The position numbers and the translations under genes are program-made. From Aphanomyces cochlioides (Eukaryota; Oomycota; Saprolegniomycetes; Saprolegniales; Verrucalvaceae), in the NCBI GenBank assembly GCA_019828595.1, contig JAHQRK010000019.1:682001-746000 (forward strand): a stretch of 64,000 nt of DNA. Direction: 5' to 3'. A model generated the notes under the pieces. The model made no database searches. It saw nothing but the letters and a program-made list of their open reading frames with translations, and had not been told where the DNA came from. Each line of letters opens with the position of its first letter. Positions within the stretch are counted from its first letter, which is position 1. Below are positions 54,601 through 63,282 of this stretch, piece after piece.

Positions 54601-54618
54601 TTCAGAGATCGTAGACAT
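42604..54618 (-). CDS. Type I fatty acid synthase, fused beta-alpha (FAS-2)
   Basis: 4004 residues, one exon, with the same domain order as FAS-1. The ATG at 54618 (MSTISEAIASPAIF) aligns with the FAS-1 start; the frame stays open to 54972 but that extension has no counterpart. Active-site motifs are all present: GHSQG, GGMTP, DLNPIHR, GHSLGE, two GKS ACP sites, the KR glycine motif, KS Cys (codon 44395-44397), HGTGT, and GIDVE/WAAKEAVIK. One KS motif differs: LTGHSKGGAAAW here against LTGHPKAAAAAW in FAS-1. It converges on the TRP-like gene, 218 bp away. Alternating identical and diverged blocks relative to FAS-1 suggest gene conversion. Probably active, perhaps with different chain-length output or expression. 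Confidence 0.95.
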   Translation of the reverse strand: MSTISEAIASPAIFQDPATGFAVQFGGQANEYIAELTTLVEKYSTVRQFVEDAQTALVAEAKPFEISILPFMWTQDETSRPTKDELASAPLSYPLIFLTQIANYLAFLEAAQLTHEKLLPKLRAGSGHSQGIVAAVLLAAAKTQDELLSIGIQLLRYMFLHGVHTQNTFGNVSKAGDISPMLLVRGLPQASLKKAVDAANAKLKLKDSRAIQLSLVNEVTAIVVTGLPEFLAQLKATLEKISASPDESQARIPFSQRKPVISFVPLNVSCAFHNIALSPAQLLIEADLKRINLSIPGSSLLFPVIGTNAAAANLQSLGDKDVLPDLVKLQLTEVVNWPLTTRAIKDAGGVTHVLDFGPARGAASLTSKELEGYGITTVVPTPRHKPSDTLPGLDYILSTSSDFVSKSWEDLYGPKLAKSVDGKTVLHNKYTARLGRQPVWVGGMTPTTSYYGVPLVAAITESGYIGELACGGLPRPVIFEDKVADLLSRLTPGNGIYLNLLYLNAKQWAFQFPMIKKMRLDGIPIEGVTVAAGIPTPEKADQVLTELLSVNIKVVSFKPSSISSIHDVLNIAKKHPAATIVLQWTGGRAGGHHSCEDFHTPLLATYAAIRRTSNVILVVGSGFGSAEQSYPYLTGEWSVAFGQPKMPCDGILVASRVMVAKEAATAEAVKDLLVQTRGIPDESTWESSYETSAGGVVTLKSELGEAIHKIENRGALCWREFDRKYFSLPMKEQEAAILADKDAIIARVNADFQKPYFGRTLSGEVVDVDAMTYLDVISRMISLMYVSSSKRWIDVTFMTRVFAFLQRTEQRFLTKATTTSKLVVQSASQLKADPFALVDTFKQAYPAVATTLLSVEDVDFFYHSCKFGGKPVNFIPVIDKELITWFKKDSLWYSEDLEAVPDQDAGRVMILQGPLAVYHIKQKNEPVGDILKGISQGVVDSMVAKSFEQYTTTSSIPQVAGWASSTLANSNVVLSKAIQEPVSADAWLEELAEVVSTGNWLADLIFSDHHVSGRQWIANNTPQIVAARPGQTVEVEFTGAGVPVALRVHDANIVKSAPVIDIISKKNHTITLRLNIQRPATREWTSEVASLDRVFDYKSASECSTIHVKNDVSEENVKTFYAQHWIAPNVADCSTALQSSVHATHSATFTVTAEDIAEYNASLGLTGRTTAPVDFSTVAGWKPLISSVFAKEISGDLLRLVHLSHAYTLLTSDDGSFAAGDVVVSTGFVTAMRNTASGKLVQGVVVVAKNGVDVVRVQSEFLIRGQFKDHAHTFEKKETSRVVRLADKTAVAILSDKAWFTLAADQTLAAGASYKFDLKSSYVYADGHSTLASFDVQGSVYGGTNFDQLVGTVAINETGVPKDPVASYLDRVAPIATEGAKTQCNLLATPVTIEIPVFAGDYARASRDLNPIHRCAYSAAFANLPNGQPIMHGMWTATKVRNLMMDVMRDQFQVTQLKSYHADFKGMVYNDERLFLQVTQSGVSDGLILLNVNVANIRGESVFGAKASVFMPKTAFVFTGQGSQQVGMGMDLYATSPVVRKIWDEGDQHLSNKFGFSILEIVRKNPTSLTIHFGGSLGMAIRENYMALRCQKPDSSSPTGYKTVPLFPEINSMTQSFTFSAPAGLLFATQFAQPALVLMEKALYNEAKSRGVVPNDCYFAGHSLGEYAALSSFAEILSTSNLAEVVFLRGMVMQNAVERDEHGMSAFGMVAANPSRVGSKAFDETTLFKLLDVIESQSKNLCQVVNFNVQDSQYVVAGEMVNLEVLSRIMTTVREQPTTLQTVGIEALVEESLVLIRSQKEALVSKGKTFGLKRGTATIPLVGIDVPFHSRQLLGGVPAFRELMRPMLKKEILYGNKALLENHYIPNLVAKPFSTSKEYAQEIVDLTGSPVLTSILANWEATPLDELVWTLVIELLAYQFASPVQWIKTQAHLFNNGLRRFIEIGPSATLTGMASRTLQSGRFPGAKCDILFITKDRDTIYYENESENPSAVDFAHAQAALAAAEAATDEVPEEAEATPDPVAAPVEVAPVVVAAPVVAAPPAAAPAAAVTDEPVSVNHVLRVFLAHRFKKQLSEIDDNATIHGLAAGKSAAQNEVVGELEKEFGGGVDRVPELPVSILATSFKSYKQFGPVFTTLTTDFVRKQLPGGFNISQVKSYLSSEFGLGAGRTDSVLMHSLLFPPASRHANEAVAKSWLDTVVADYAKFAGVSISKGGAGQAVGGGMPMMMQSFAAAAPVENVPDVDITAAYGLKAFLAHKFKKKFSEITDNTSVHELAAGKSAVQNEVVGELEAEFGGGVDGVAETKLGDLAPKFAAYNKPGKYFTSTVAKMLSAKLPGGFSASQLRAYMAQERCLGPKRIEIALIHSLVNAPDARFATEADAKTWINSVIDEYGSVSSVTIPYASKAGGAVSAGVPMMGGGGGVSSAALDALKTQMHTMMREQVNAYHAFMKFDPLATLKKTNADEVARRELEKQIDLWVSEHGDHYEKGIQPKFDAKKIRIYCSYWNWVMQDALDLYYRTYANAQGESEEIGVFDRDSHLSQMSAFLNTDLTDLASIGEPETWYRPFLCNRATPELLAATEFFIARQQANGNSDFAQAIQLLNDEVEKWMERDPVHVQLLQPYQPHVTIEANGTISYKEVLRGATSVDYVEELSRGFHYRSDDFKVVSPKSGHSAVSLIRGIESADLTDDGADSGDANSVNSEPTQRRRAVRRGARANGSKLYGLKAVLRKAKRAKSFGESFTTLPYVHVRKNDERDPTLRVLDEGLTKELLLSMHEIATGGVSFVGKNALVTGCGRDSIASEVVKALLEGGATVICTTSSFSSKSTKFFRSMYENHGARGSKLILFPFNQASSKDCGALVAHIYEQLNLDLDFVIPFGAISVVGPTLSDIDSKSELAHRIMLTNTYRILGKIIDYKRAKNIRTRPCLAMLPLSPNHGTMGGDGLYAEAKLGLEALMNKWHSEGWAHYLSIGGAVIGWTRGTGLMAGNNIVSAGIEKLGVRTFSQVEMAFNLTSILHPRMVAAAAKSPLWVDLGGGMAQLHDLKVQTDNIRAAITEESKIRRASVEDRKKDSMTDVVDAEKPVLNRANMYKYYSQFPQLPASSDLASLGKNYRGLINLDKTVVVVGFGEVGPWGNSRTRWEMESYGKFSLEGCIELAWILGYIKYHNGPLKSGEHYIGWVDAKTQDPVADTQVKSLYEENILKHSGIRLVEPELFEGYDPKNKMILQQVAVDKNMRPIEVASREEGLEYQKELGEDNCDVFEQDGTWMIRLRQGAVLSIPKNLHFNRWVAGQIPTGWDAKRYGIPADIAEAVDPITLFTLVSTAEALISAGITDPYEFYQYVHVSEVGNSSGSGMGGMRSLRRIYHDRAIGINIPSDSLQECFINSMAAWVNMLLLSSSGPIKTPVGACATAAESVDIGVETILSGKARVIIVGGCDDFCEVGSYEFAQMKATSDSEKEEGMGRDPREMCRPCTDTRGGFMEAQGSGIQVLMDAALAIEMGVPIYGIVGCSNTATDKNGRSVPAPGKGVSTTAREHVNGNRDMRDALLDPAFRRELFEEEVEAIEFWKARQLKAIANGTQTRYTADMVEEVAVKKFKQAQFHWGHEYFKGNAGIAPLRGALNIWGLTIDDIGVASFHGTGTNANDKNESELTQRQLEHLGRSAGNPVMVVCQKYLTGHSKGGAAAWMLNGLLQSMQSGIVPGNANNDNTAPELQKFDLLVYPNRNIQTDGIKAGLMKSFGFGQAGGEILVIHPNYLLAALSTSEYEAYQAKRNKRLGGTHKYMQNVLSGKHTFVQVKDHAPYTPENEMNVYLNPLARASYNSKEKTWTFGDVSSAKSAVKAAPSVSSSAAAPNVAELPKKMLETSLQQSGSQLILSAGQGLGIDVEPVATFADFATKQVFIQRNFTASEIAYCEASASPASSFAGRWAAKEAVIKAICSANPSASITQGADAPLIDIEVGKATSGSPMVTLTGKALEAFQVSNLSSIKLSISHSGDYAVAQALVL

Positions 54619-56107
54619 AGCGGTCGCAATTTGATGGGAAGACCTGGTCGCCGTGGTGGAAATTGAAATGTGGCTCAAGCTGGAACAGCTCCTCGTGCGC
54701 GATTCAACTCTTGAATGAACTGTGTTGGTGAATGTGGGGGCATTGCAACAACGTTGAAGGGAGAAAGTTCCTTCTCCGGATACTAATGAATCTCGACATG
54801 GTCTAATTCGACCGACTATGTGACAAACGCTTTTGGGTCTTGTTTTCAACTTCAGACATTCCAATCCATGTTGAGTCAAATTGACCCCGAGGCTAAGCCA
54901 CAGGGCTAATGCACATCTCATTTTGTTGACGTGCATCCGGATCGAGATCGTGTGCAGTGGTTGTGGGGTCAACTGATCTCGCCATCACGCCATGTGCGCT
55001 GTGATTGTGGATCGACTGATTCCTGCACGCCGTCGTGCAGCAGCGGCACGACCAACCTCCGACCAATGTCGCGTCCTCCACGCTCTCTCTCGGCAAAATT
55101 CAATTCCGAGGGTGAATACACATGGAGGCTGACAGATGGCCTTGTAATGCCTATGCGGTATTCCTAGACAATCGTGAGATGGTGGCATGCAATGGATGGT
55201 GTGGATCCATGGGATAGCCGTGTACGGCATTGTCGATGTCGCGGCCCGATACAAGTGAACCGTGGTCGATCTTGGAGCACATGCAACAGTGTAGTTGCTG
55301 CTAAAGGCTATTGCGCCACAATCGTCCGGTCGACAAGAAGTCCTTGAGAACCACTCGTGGAAATGCAAAGCATGTTTATGTGCGCCCCGTGGCGGTCGCC
55401 ATGCTTGCCTTTCTACGACCCTGACCTCTGCACGTCCTGTACAGGCGCACGAATACTGCATTCCAACGGACACATAACGTCGCCTTGCAGACGACTGGCA
55501 ATACAACAATCCACGATGCAACGACCACCAAAGGAAGACAAGCGGCTCAGGAAATTCCTGCAAGATCTTTTTGGGTCAGCTTGTTATTTGCCAGTCCAAT
55601 GTCCAGTGTTTGTGCATGTCGAGTGATATGCTCTCCGCGTTTCGATCGACAATATCGCTTTGGAAACCTGATGCCAAGACCGTGATCAACGGTGGATCTC
55701 AAGTTCTTCCGAGGATTGAAATCAATGGATGCCATCGATGTACAAGTTTTCACTCTAAATCATTTGATTTCTGCTGAGTAATTGGAGCGCTTCGGTACGT
55801 GGATCTTTCTGCATGTCCTTCACGTACCATCAGTCACGCTCGAAGCCGCGTCCGCGTTGCTCGCCAGAACGAAGCGTTGTGTGCGACAGCAATAGGTCAG
55901 AAACGAAAATGTCAACGTGTAATTCATGGATTATGATTTATGCAGGTAGACACACGACGAACAACAAAGACTGGCAAAACTGAAAGACGCATCAGTGGGG
56001 AACAAACGACTGCACGCAGATTTCGCGTCGCTGCTGCAAGATTCGGTGACCAGCCGCCTCAAACCGCAAGCAACCCTATACTTGAACCTGTATTTCGACC
56101 CTTGCTA
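54619..56107. other. Intergenic, FAS-2 upstream and FAS-3 downstream
   Basis: Contains the presumed FAS-2 promoter and 5' leader. Several frames of 60-190 codons occur on both strands with no domain. No repeat recognised. Confidence 0.4.
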
Positions 56108-59100
56108 TCACAGCACCAGCGCCTGCGCCACTGCGTAGTCACCAGAGTGCGAAACTGACAACTTGATGCTCGACAAATTCGACACTTGGAAAGCTTCAAG
56201 AGCCTTGCCGGTTAAAGTGGGCGAACCAGACGTGGCTTTGCCAACTTCGATGTCGATCAATGGAGCGTCTGCGCCTTGGGTGATGGACGCGGACGGGTTG
56301 GCGCTGCAAATGGCCTTAATCACGGCTTCCTTCGCAGCCCAGCGACCCGCAAACGAAGACGCAGGACTCGCTGAGGCTTCGCAGTAGGCAATTTTGCTTG
56401 CGGTGAAGTTGCGTTGGATGAACACTTGCTTTGTGGCAAAGCCAGCAAACGTGGCGACGGGTTCGACGTCAATGCCAAGGCCTTGGCCGGCGGACAAGAT
56501 GAGTTGTAATCCTGATTGTTGGAGGGAAGTTTCAAGCATCTTCTTGGGCAATTCGGCAACATTGGGGGCTGCCGTAGAGAATGAGACATCACCAAACGTC
56601 CACGTCTTCTCCTTGTAGTTGTAGCTAGCACGAGCGAGAGGGTTGAGGTAGACGTTCATTTCGTTCTCAGCCGTGTATGGCGCATGATCTTTGACTTGAA
56701 CAAGCGTGTGCTTGCCGGACAAGACATTTTGCATGTACTTGTTTGTGGGCTCCGCGAGCTCGCTTGGAGCGCTTCGCAACGTAGGCTCCCGTACTGGGAT
56801 GTGGAGAGTGCAGCAAGCAAATACTTTGGATGAATCAATAAAATTTCAGCGCCAGCTTGACCAAAGCCAAAGCTCTTCAGTAATGCGGCCTTGATGCCAT
56901 CAGTGGGTATGCTGCGGTTGGGGTACACAAGTATGCCGTTCTTGCGGAGCTCAGGTGCAGTGTTGTCGTTGTTCTCATTGCCAGGGACGACGCCAGTTTG
57001 CATGCTTTGGAGCAGCCCATTCATCATCCACGCAGCTGCACCACCCTTGGAGTGTCCAGTCAAATACTTCTGGCAGACAACCATGACAGGGTTACCCGCC
57101 GAGCGGCCCAAGTGTTCGAGCTGTCGCTGCGTGAGTTCACTTTCATTCTTGTCGTTGGCGTTGGTGCCTGTGCCATGGAAACTTGCTACGGCGATGTCGT
57201 CAACATCCAAACCCCATACATTGAGTGCCCCTCGCAATGGCGCGATTCCAGGCTCACCCAAGTAGTAGTCGTGACCCCAATAGAGCTGAGCTTGCTTAAT
57301 CTTCTTGGCCACGACTTGATCAAGCATGTCGTGGTCATAAAAGGATTCGGGGTCTGTGGCAATCGCTAGCAGCTGTCTTTCTCGCCAGAGCTCAATTTCT
57401 TTAACTTCGTCTTCAAATTGAGCACGACGGAAAACGGGGTTCAAGAGAGCATTTCCCATCTTGCCGTTGCCAACAACATGCTCGCGAGCTGTCGTAGCCA
57501 CGCCTTTTCCAGGAGCTGGAAATGACCGACCATTCTTATCCGTGGCAGTGTTCGAGCAACCAAGGATACCATAGATGGGTACACCCATTTCAATTGCCAA
57601 CGCCGCATCCATCAAGATTTGAATGCCAGAACCTTGCGATTCCATGAAACCACCACGAGTGTCCGTGCAAGGGCGGCACATTTCACGGGGGTCGCAACCC
57701 ATGCTCTCTTCCTTCTCCGAATCACTGGTAGCCTTCATTTGGGCGAATTCATAAGAGACCCCTTCGCAGAAATCATCACAGCCACCCACAGCAATGATGC
57801 GTGCTTTGCCACTCAAGATGGTTTCGATACCGATGTCTACAGATGCAGCTGAAGTAGCGCATGCATCCACAGGTGTCTTGATGGGTCCAGATGAAGATAG
57901 AAGAAGCATATTCACCCACGCAGCCATAGTGTTGATGAAAGTTTCTTGAAGTGTATCGCTTGGAACATTGATACCGTTAGCGCGATCGAGGAAGACGACG
58001 AAGAGAGCGCATACCACCAATTCCAGAACCCGATGAGTTACCCACTTCAGACACGTGGACGTACTGGTAGAACTCGTAAGGATCAGTGATACCAGCCGAA
58101 ATCAAAGCTTCGGCAGTCGAAACCAGAGTGAATAAGGTGATGGGGTCAACCGCTTCGGCAATGTCGGCTGGAATACCATATCGCTTGGCGTCCCAACCAG
58201 TTGGAATTTGGCCAGCTACCCAGCGGTTGAAGTGCAAATTCTTTGGAATCGACAGAACAGCGCCTTGACGCAAGCGAATCATCCATGTACCATCTTGCTC
58301 AAAGACGTCACAGTTGTCTTCGCCGAGTTCTTTCTGGTATTCTAAACCTTCTTCACGGCTAGCAACTTCAATAGGACGCATGTTCTTGTCCACGGCCACT
58401 TGTTGCAAAATCATCTTGTTCTTGGGGTCGTAGCCTTCAAACAATTCGGGCTCAACCAAACGAATACCAGAGTGCTTGAGGATGTTTTCTTCGTACAACG
58501 ACTTGACTTGCGTGTCAGCGACAGGGTCTTGCGTCTTAGCATCCACCCAACCAATGTAGTGTTCACCAGATTTGAGAGGACCGTTGTGGTACTTGATGTA
58601 GCCCAAGATCCAGGCTAACTCAATGCAACCTTCCAAAGAGAACTTGCCGCACGACTCCACTTCCCATCGAGTACGCGAGTTACCCCATGGGCCAACTTCA
58701 CCGAAACCAACCACAACCACGGTCTTGTCCAGGTTGATCAAACCACGGTAGTTCTTTCCCAAACTTGCGAGATCAGAGGAAGCTGGCAATTGAGGGAATT
58801 GCGAGTAGTACTTGTACATGTTGGCGCGGTTCAACACTGGCTTTTCAGCATCGACGACGTCTGTCATGGAGTCCTTCTTGCGATCTTCGACACTCGCACG
58901 ACGAATCTTGGACTCTTCCGTGATCGCAGCGCGAATATTGTCCGTCTGGACCTTCAAGTCGTGCAATTGAGCCATGCCACCACCCAAGTCGACCCACAAA
59001 GGCGACTTGGCAGCAGCTGCGACCATGCGAGGATGCAAGATCGAGGTCAAGTTGAAGGCCATTTCAACTTGGCTGAACGTGCGGACACCAAGCTTCTCGA

Positions 59101-61646
59101 TACCAGCAGACACAATGTTGTTGCCAGCCATCAAACCAGTACCACGCGTCCAGCCGATGACAGCTCCACCGATGCTGAGGTAATGCGCCCAACCTTCGGA
59201 ATGCCACTTGTTCATGAGCGCTTCAAGGCCCAACTTCGCTTCGGCGTACAAACCATCACCACCCATCGTACCGTGGTTTGGCGACAGAGGCAACATGGCC
59301 AAGCAAGGACGGGTGCGAATGTTCTTGGCACGCTTGTAGTCGATGATCTTACCCAAAATGCGGTATGTGTTGGTCAACATGATGCGATGAGCCAATTCCG
59401 ACTTGGAGTCAATGTCCGACAGCGTTGGGCCAACCACTGAAATTGCACCGAACGGGATGACGAAGTCCAAATCCAAGTTCAGTTGCTCGTAGATGTGAGC
59501 CACAAGAGCACCACAGTCCTTGGACGACGCTTGGTTGAAAGGGAACAAGATCAACTTGGAGCCACGAGCGCCATGGTTTTCGTACATGCTGCGGAAGAAC
59601 TTGGTGGACTTGGACGAGAAGCTGCTTGTCGTACAGATGACAGTAGCGCCGCCTTCCAGCAAAGCCTTGACGACTTCACTGGCAATCGAGTCACGACCAC
59701 AACCAGTGACCAACGCGTTCTTGCCGACGAAGGACACACCACCCGTAGCAATTTCGTGCATACTCAACAGGAGTTCTTTGGTTAGCCCTTCGTCCAAGAC
59801 ACGGAGAGTTGGGTCCCGTTCATCGTTCTTGCGTACGTGCACATAGGGCAATGTGGTGAAGGATTCGCCAAAGGACTTAGCGCGTTTGGCCTTGCGCAAG
59901 ACTGCCTTGAGGCCATACAATTTAGAGCCATTTGCTCGTGCTCCACGTCGGACAGCACGTCGACGTTGAGTAGGCTCACTGTTTACGCTGTTGGCATCTC
60001 CGCTATCTGCACCATCGTCCGTCAAGTCAGCTGATTCGATACCACGGATCAAGCTTACAGCCGAGTGACCGCTCTTTGGTGAAACCACCTTGAAGTCATC
60101 CGAGCGGTAATGGAAGCCACGGGAGAGCTCCTCGACGTAGTCGACCGAAGTGGCCCCGCGAAGAACCTCCTTGTACGAGATAGTACCGTTTGCCTCAATA
60201 GTGACATGAGGTTGATATGGCTGGAGCAATTGGACATGAACAGGGTCTCGCTCCATCCATTTTTCGACTTCGTCGTTGAGGAGTTGGATGGCTTGGGCAA
60301 AGTCAGAGTTTCCATTTGCTTGCTGACGAGCGATGAAGAATTCCGTCGCCGCCAAAAGCTCGGGAGTCGCACGGTTACACAAGAAAGGACGGTACCAAGT
60401 TTCAGGTTCACCGATTGATGCGAGGTCCGTCAAGTCAGTGTTGAGGAAAGCAGACATCTGGGAGAGGTGAGAATCGCGGTCGAAGACACCGATCTCTTCC
60501 GATTCGCCTTGGGCATTTGCGTACGTGCGGTAGTACAAGTCCAAGGCGTCTTGCATCACCCAGTTCCAGTAGCTGCAATAAATGCGAATCTTCTTGGCGT
60601 CAAACTTGGGTTGGATGCCCTTCTCGTAATGGTCGCCATGTTCAGACACCCACAAGTCAATTTGCTTTTCCAACTCACGGCGAGCAACTTCGTCCGCATT
60701 CGTCTTCTTCAGTGTAGCCAATGGATCAAACTTCATGAACGCGTGGTATGCGTTCACTTGTTCGCGCATCATCGTATGCATTTGAGTCTTCAAGGCGTCC
60801 AATGCAGCCGACGAGACACCGCCACCACCTCCCATCATTGGGACACCAGCGCTGACAGCACCACCAGCCTTCGAGGCATATGGAATCGTGACCGAGGACA
60901 CCGAGCCATACTCGTCGATCACCGAGTTGATCCACGTCTTGGCATCGGCTTCGGTGGCAAATCGGGCGTCGGGAGCATTCACCAACGAATGGATCAAAGC
61001 GATTTCAATACGCTTTGGACCCAAGCAGCGCTCTTGAGCCATATATGCGCGCAATTGAGACGCCGAAAAGCCACCAGGCAACTTGGCACTCAACATCTTG
61101 GCAACTGTCGACGTGAAGTACTTGCCAGGCTTGTTGTACGCGGCAAACTTGGGAGCCAAGTCACCCAACTTGGTCTCAGCCACTCCGTCAACACCTCCGC
61201 CAAATTCGGCTTCCAACTCACCCACCACTTCGTTTTGCACAGCCGATTTGCCGGCCGCCAACTCGTGCACACTCGTGTTGTCCGTGATCTCCGAGAACTT
61301 CTTCTTGAACTTGTGGGCCAAGAACGCCTTCAAACCATACGCAGCAGTAATGTCCACATCAGGTACGTTTTCGACAGGAGCTGCGGCAGCAAACGACTGC
61401 ATCATCATCGGCATGCCACCTCCAACAGCTTGACCGGCACCTCCCTTGGAAATCGACACGCCAGCAAACTTGGCGTAGTCAGCCACCACCGTGTCCAACC
61501 ACGACTTGGCGACGGCTTCGTTGGCATGTCGGGAAGCAGGTGGGAACAAGAGCGAGTGCATCAAGACACTGTCCGTGCGACCAGCGCCAAGGCCAAACTC
61601 AGACGACAAATAGCTCTTGACTTGCGAAATGTTGAATGTCTCGTGC
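56108..61646 (-). pseudogene. FAS-3: 5'-truncated, frameshifted fatty acid synthase
   Basis: Covers the alpha-like half only. From its 5' side it starts inside ACP1 after the pantetheine site (homology begins at 61636), then has a complete ACP2, KR, KS and PPT, ending at 56108. It is broken at about 57990-58000 (2 bases missing, stop after RSLRRLPRSR) and at about 56740-56790 (one inserted base and a 4-bp duplication). Smaller in-frame deletions also occur, for instance in the Ala/Ser linker before PPT. Between 58055 and 61636 it matches FAS-2 (44593-48174) with only a few differences and no gaps. From 58050 down to 56108 it is a diverged third paralogue, with KS motif DACATSA. AT, ER, DH, MPT and the ACP1 attachment site are missing, so it cannot make fatty acids alone. 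Confidence 0.9.
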
Positions 61647-62470
61647 CTACCCGAGAGGAGAGGTCACACAAATCCACGACAGGCATTCGTACCGCGTATC
61701 ACGAAGCAGAGACAGAATGTCGCGTGCCTTCACTCGCACTGACTCGCTCTTATCATGGAGACCTTTCGCCAGGACGTTCCTGATGCCTTCGACATAGGGG
61801 TCCAAGTCGGCTTGGGACCACGATTGTACAATAAACTCCAGTTGGCTCATGATGAGCAGCCGTACGTCATCTACATGCGTTCCCGTGAGGTGATAGAACA
61901 ATGTGTTAGCAAACGTACCTCCTCGCACCGTGTCAAAGGTGTGGATCAACTTGTTGACATCGTATCGCGAAGGACTCGCCAACACAGTCACACAATCGTC
62001 GCCGGCTTGGCAGATCTTCTGGACGTGCGACCGTGCGGCGTCGATGAGCGACACCATCACATCGTCGACAAACTGGCCCAAGGCAAAGCCGCACGTGGTC
62101 GCGAGACCGCAGAGGAATCCACGCGCTCTGTGGACGACGTCGGCGCGGACCGATTCGATCCAGCAGTCATTTTGAAAGGTTCCTACACACTCGAAACAAT
62201 CAAAGGACATGCGCGACAAGGATTACCGTGAGAATGATCAATGTGTCGACGACGGCGTCTAGCGAGTCCACTTGGAGGACTTGTTCGACCACCGCTTTGA
62301 TGTCCGCGAGGGCTTGGAGTTGTTCACTCCAAGGTGCGTGGACGTCGAATGTAGTAATCTAAGCACGTGCTGCGTGAGACTCGGATCCATGTCGTCGTCG
62401 TACCTGCTTTAAGAGCGTCTCGATCGTGGGTTTGGATCTCGAAATTTGCGAGCAAAAGGGAAAGTGATTG
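61637..62470 (-). pseudogene. CLASP/TOG-like gene fragment fused to FAS-3
   Basis: Predicted minus-strand exons: one ending at 62404 (5' limit unclear, about 62450), 62358-62227, 62189-61693, and a final exon starting at 61646 that runs into FAS-3. The introns are 45, 37 and 46 bp. The product resembles the N-terminal TOG/HEAT region of CLASP microtubule-binding proteins: WSEQLQALADIKAVVEQVL, SVRADVVHRARGFLCGLATT, SHVQKICQAGDDC, DPYVEGIRNVLAKGLHDKSE and then VRVKARDILSLL. The 46-bp intron at 61647-61692 would join CG to G and continue R-H-E-T then FNISQVK of the FAS ACP region, in frame. It therefore looks like a truncated host gene at a duplication breakpoint. Expression is unproven. Confidence 0.65.
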
Positions 62471-63190
62471 GTGAATTAAAGTATATTTTAAATACGGCTT
62501 GGGATTGATATCCTTCGGCAGACGATGGATTTCAAAACCATTCCAAACGCACACACACGTCATGCAACGCTATCACACCACATTTCAAACCATTTTAAAT
62601 GCTTGGCTTCACACTTCCTGAATGTCCTTTCGACAGAAACCTCAACACACTCGGCAGGACGACAGCCTGTTGCTCTCCAACCCATTCGATATCCCCAAAC
62701 GCGGTCAAGACCAAACGAGTGCTGCTTCATCGAGTGTCCTCAATGCACGTCAATGGATCTATTCCCGAGGTCCTTCTCGTTCAGAGTGCCATGCTCAATA
62801 ACATGTCCAAGCGATGAGGTACGGGAACACGACACATCGACGGAGTCTTGTGTCATGTTGTTCATGCGATTTTTACTCCTCCAACAAGATTGTTGGATTC
62901 ATCCACATTGCAATGGCTTGTCCCATGGAGCTCTCTGTTGAGCGTCGTACTATGTTCGCAGGGTGTTGAATTGAATTCTAGGTGACGCATTGGCGTCTTT
63001 GCCGTCACTGAATGGTTAGAGAGATGCATGAACTATGAATAAAGAGGATGGAATATCAAACAAACTATACACTATGCATTTCTTGTGGCGTCAAGTGGAG
63101 ACGCTCTACTTCTTTGTGGCTGTTTTGTGTATCTGTGAAACGTGACGACGATGGCTAGACGACTGGTGATTTACCTGATATGTCGGTACA

Positions 63191-63220
63191 TGTTCTCAAA
63201 TGGGCATCCATTTGAGAACA
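63191..63220. repeat. Perfect 13-bp hairpin with 4-base loop
   Basis: TGTTCTCAAATGG at 63191-63203 pairs perfectly with 63208-63220 across the loop GCAT. Confidence 0.9.
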
Positions 63221-63282
63221 GTCCAGCAATCCAGAAGACAAAACCACACGACTCGTATGGTTTTGTCTTCTGGATTTCTGGA
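63221..63282. repeat. 26-bp hairpin directly next to the first
   Basis: The inner stem of 19 bp (63228-63246 with 63258-63276) is perfect, with an 11-base loop; an outer GTCCAG/CTGGAC stem extends it after one mismatch. It begins on the base after the preceding hairpin. Confidence 0.88.

Noticed and set aside
54619..54972. 118-residue N-terminal extension of FAS-2
   Set aside because: FAS-1 starts at the equivalent of 54618 and the extension has no counterpart, no domain and no clear targeting signal.
55000..55900. Several 60-190 codon frames between FAS-2 and FAS-3
   Set aside because: They overlap on both strands, lack domains and splice-supported continuations.
62183..62226. 44-bp intron with acceptor at 62183 in the TOG fragment
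   Set aside because: It puts the next exon out of frame; the AG at 62190 gives a 37-bp intron and an open frame.
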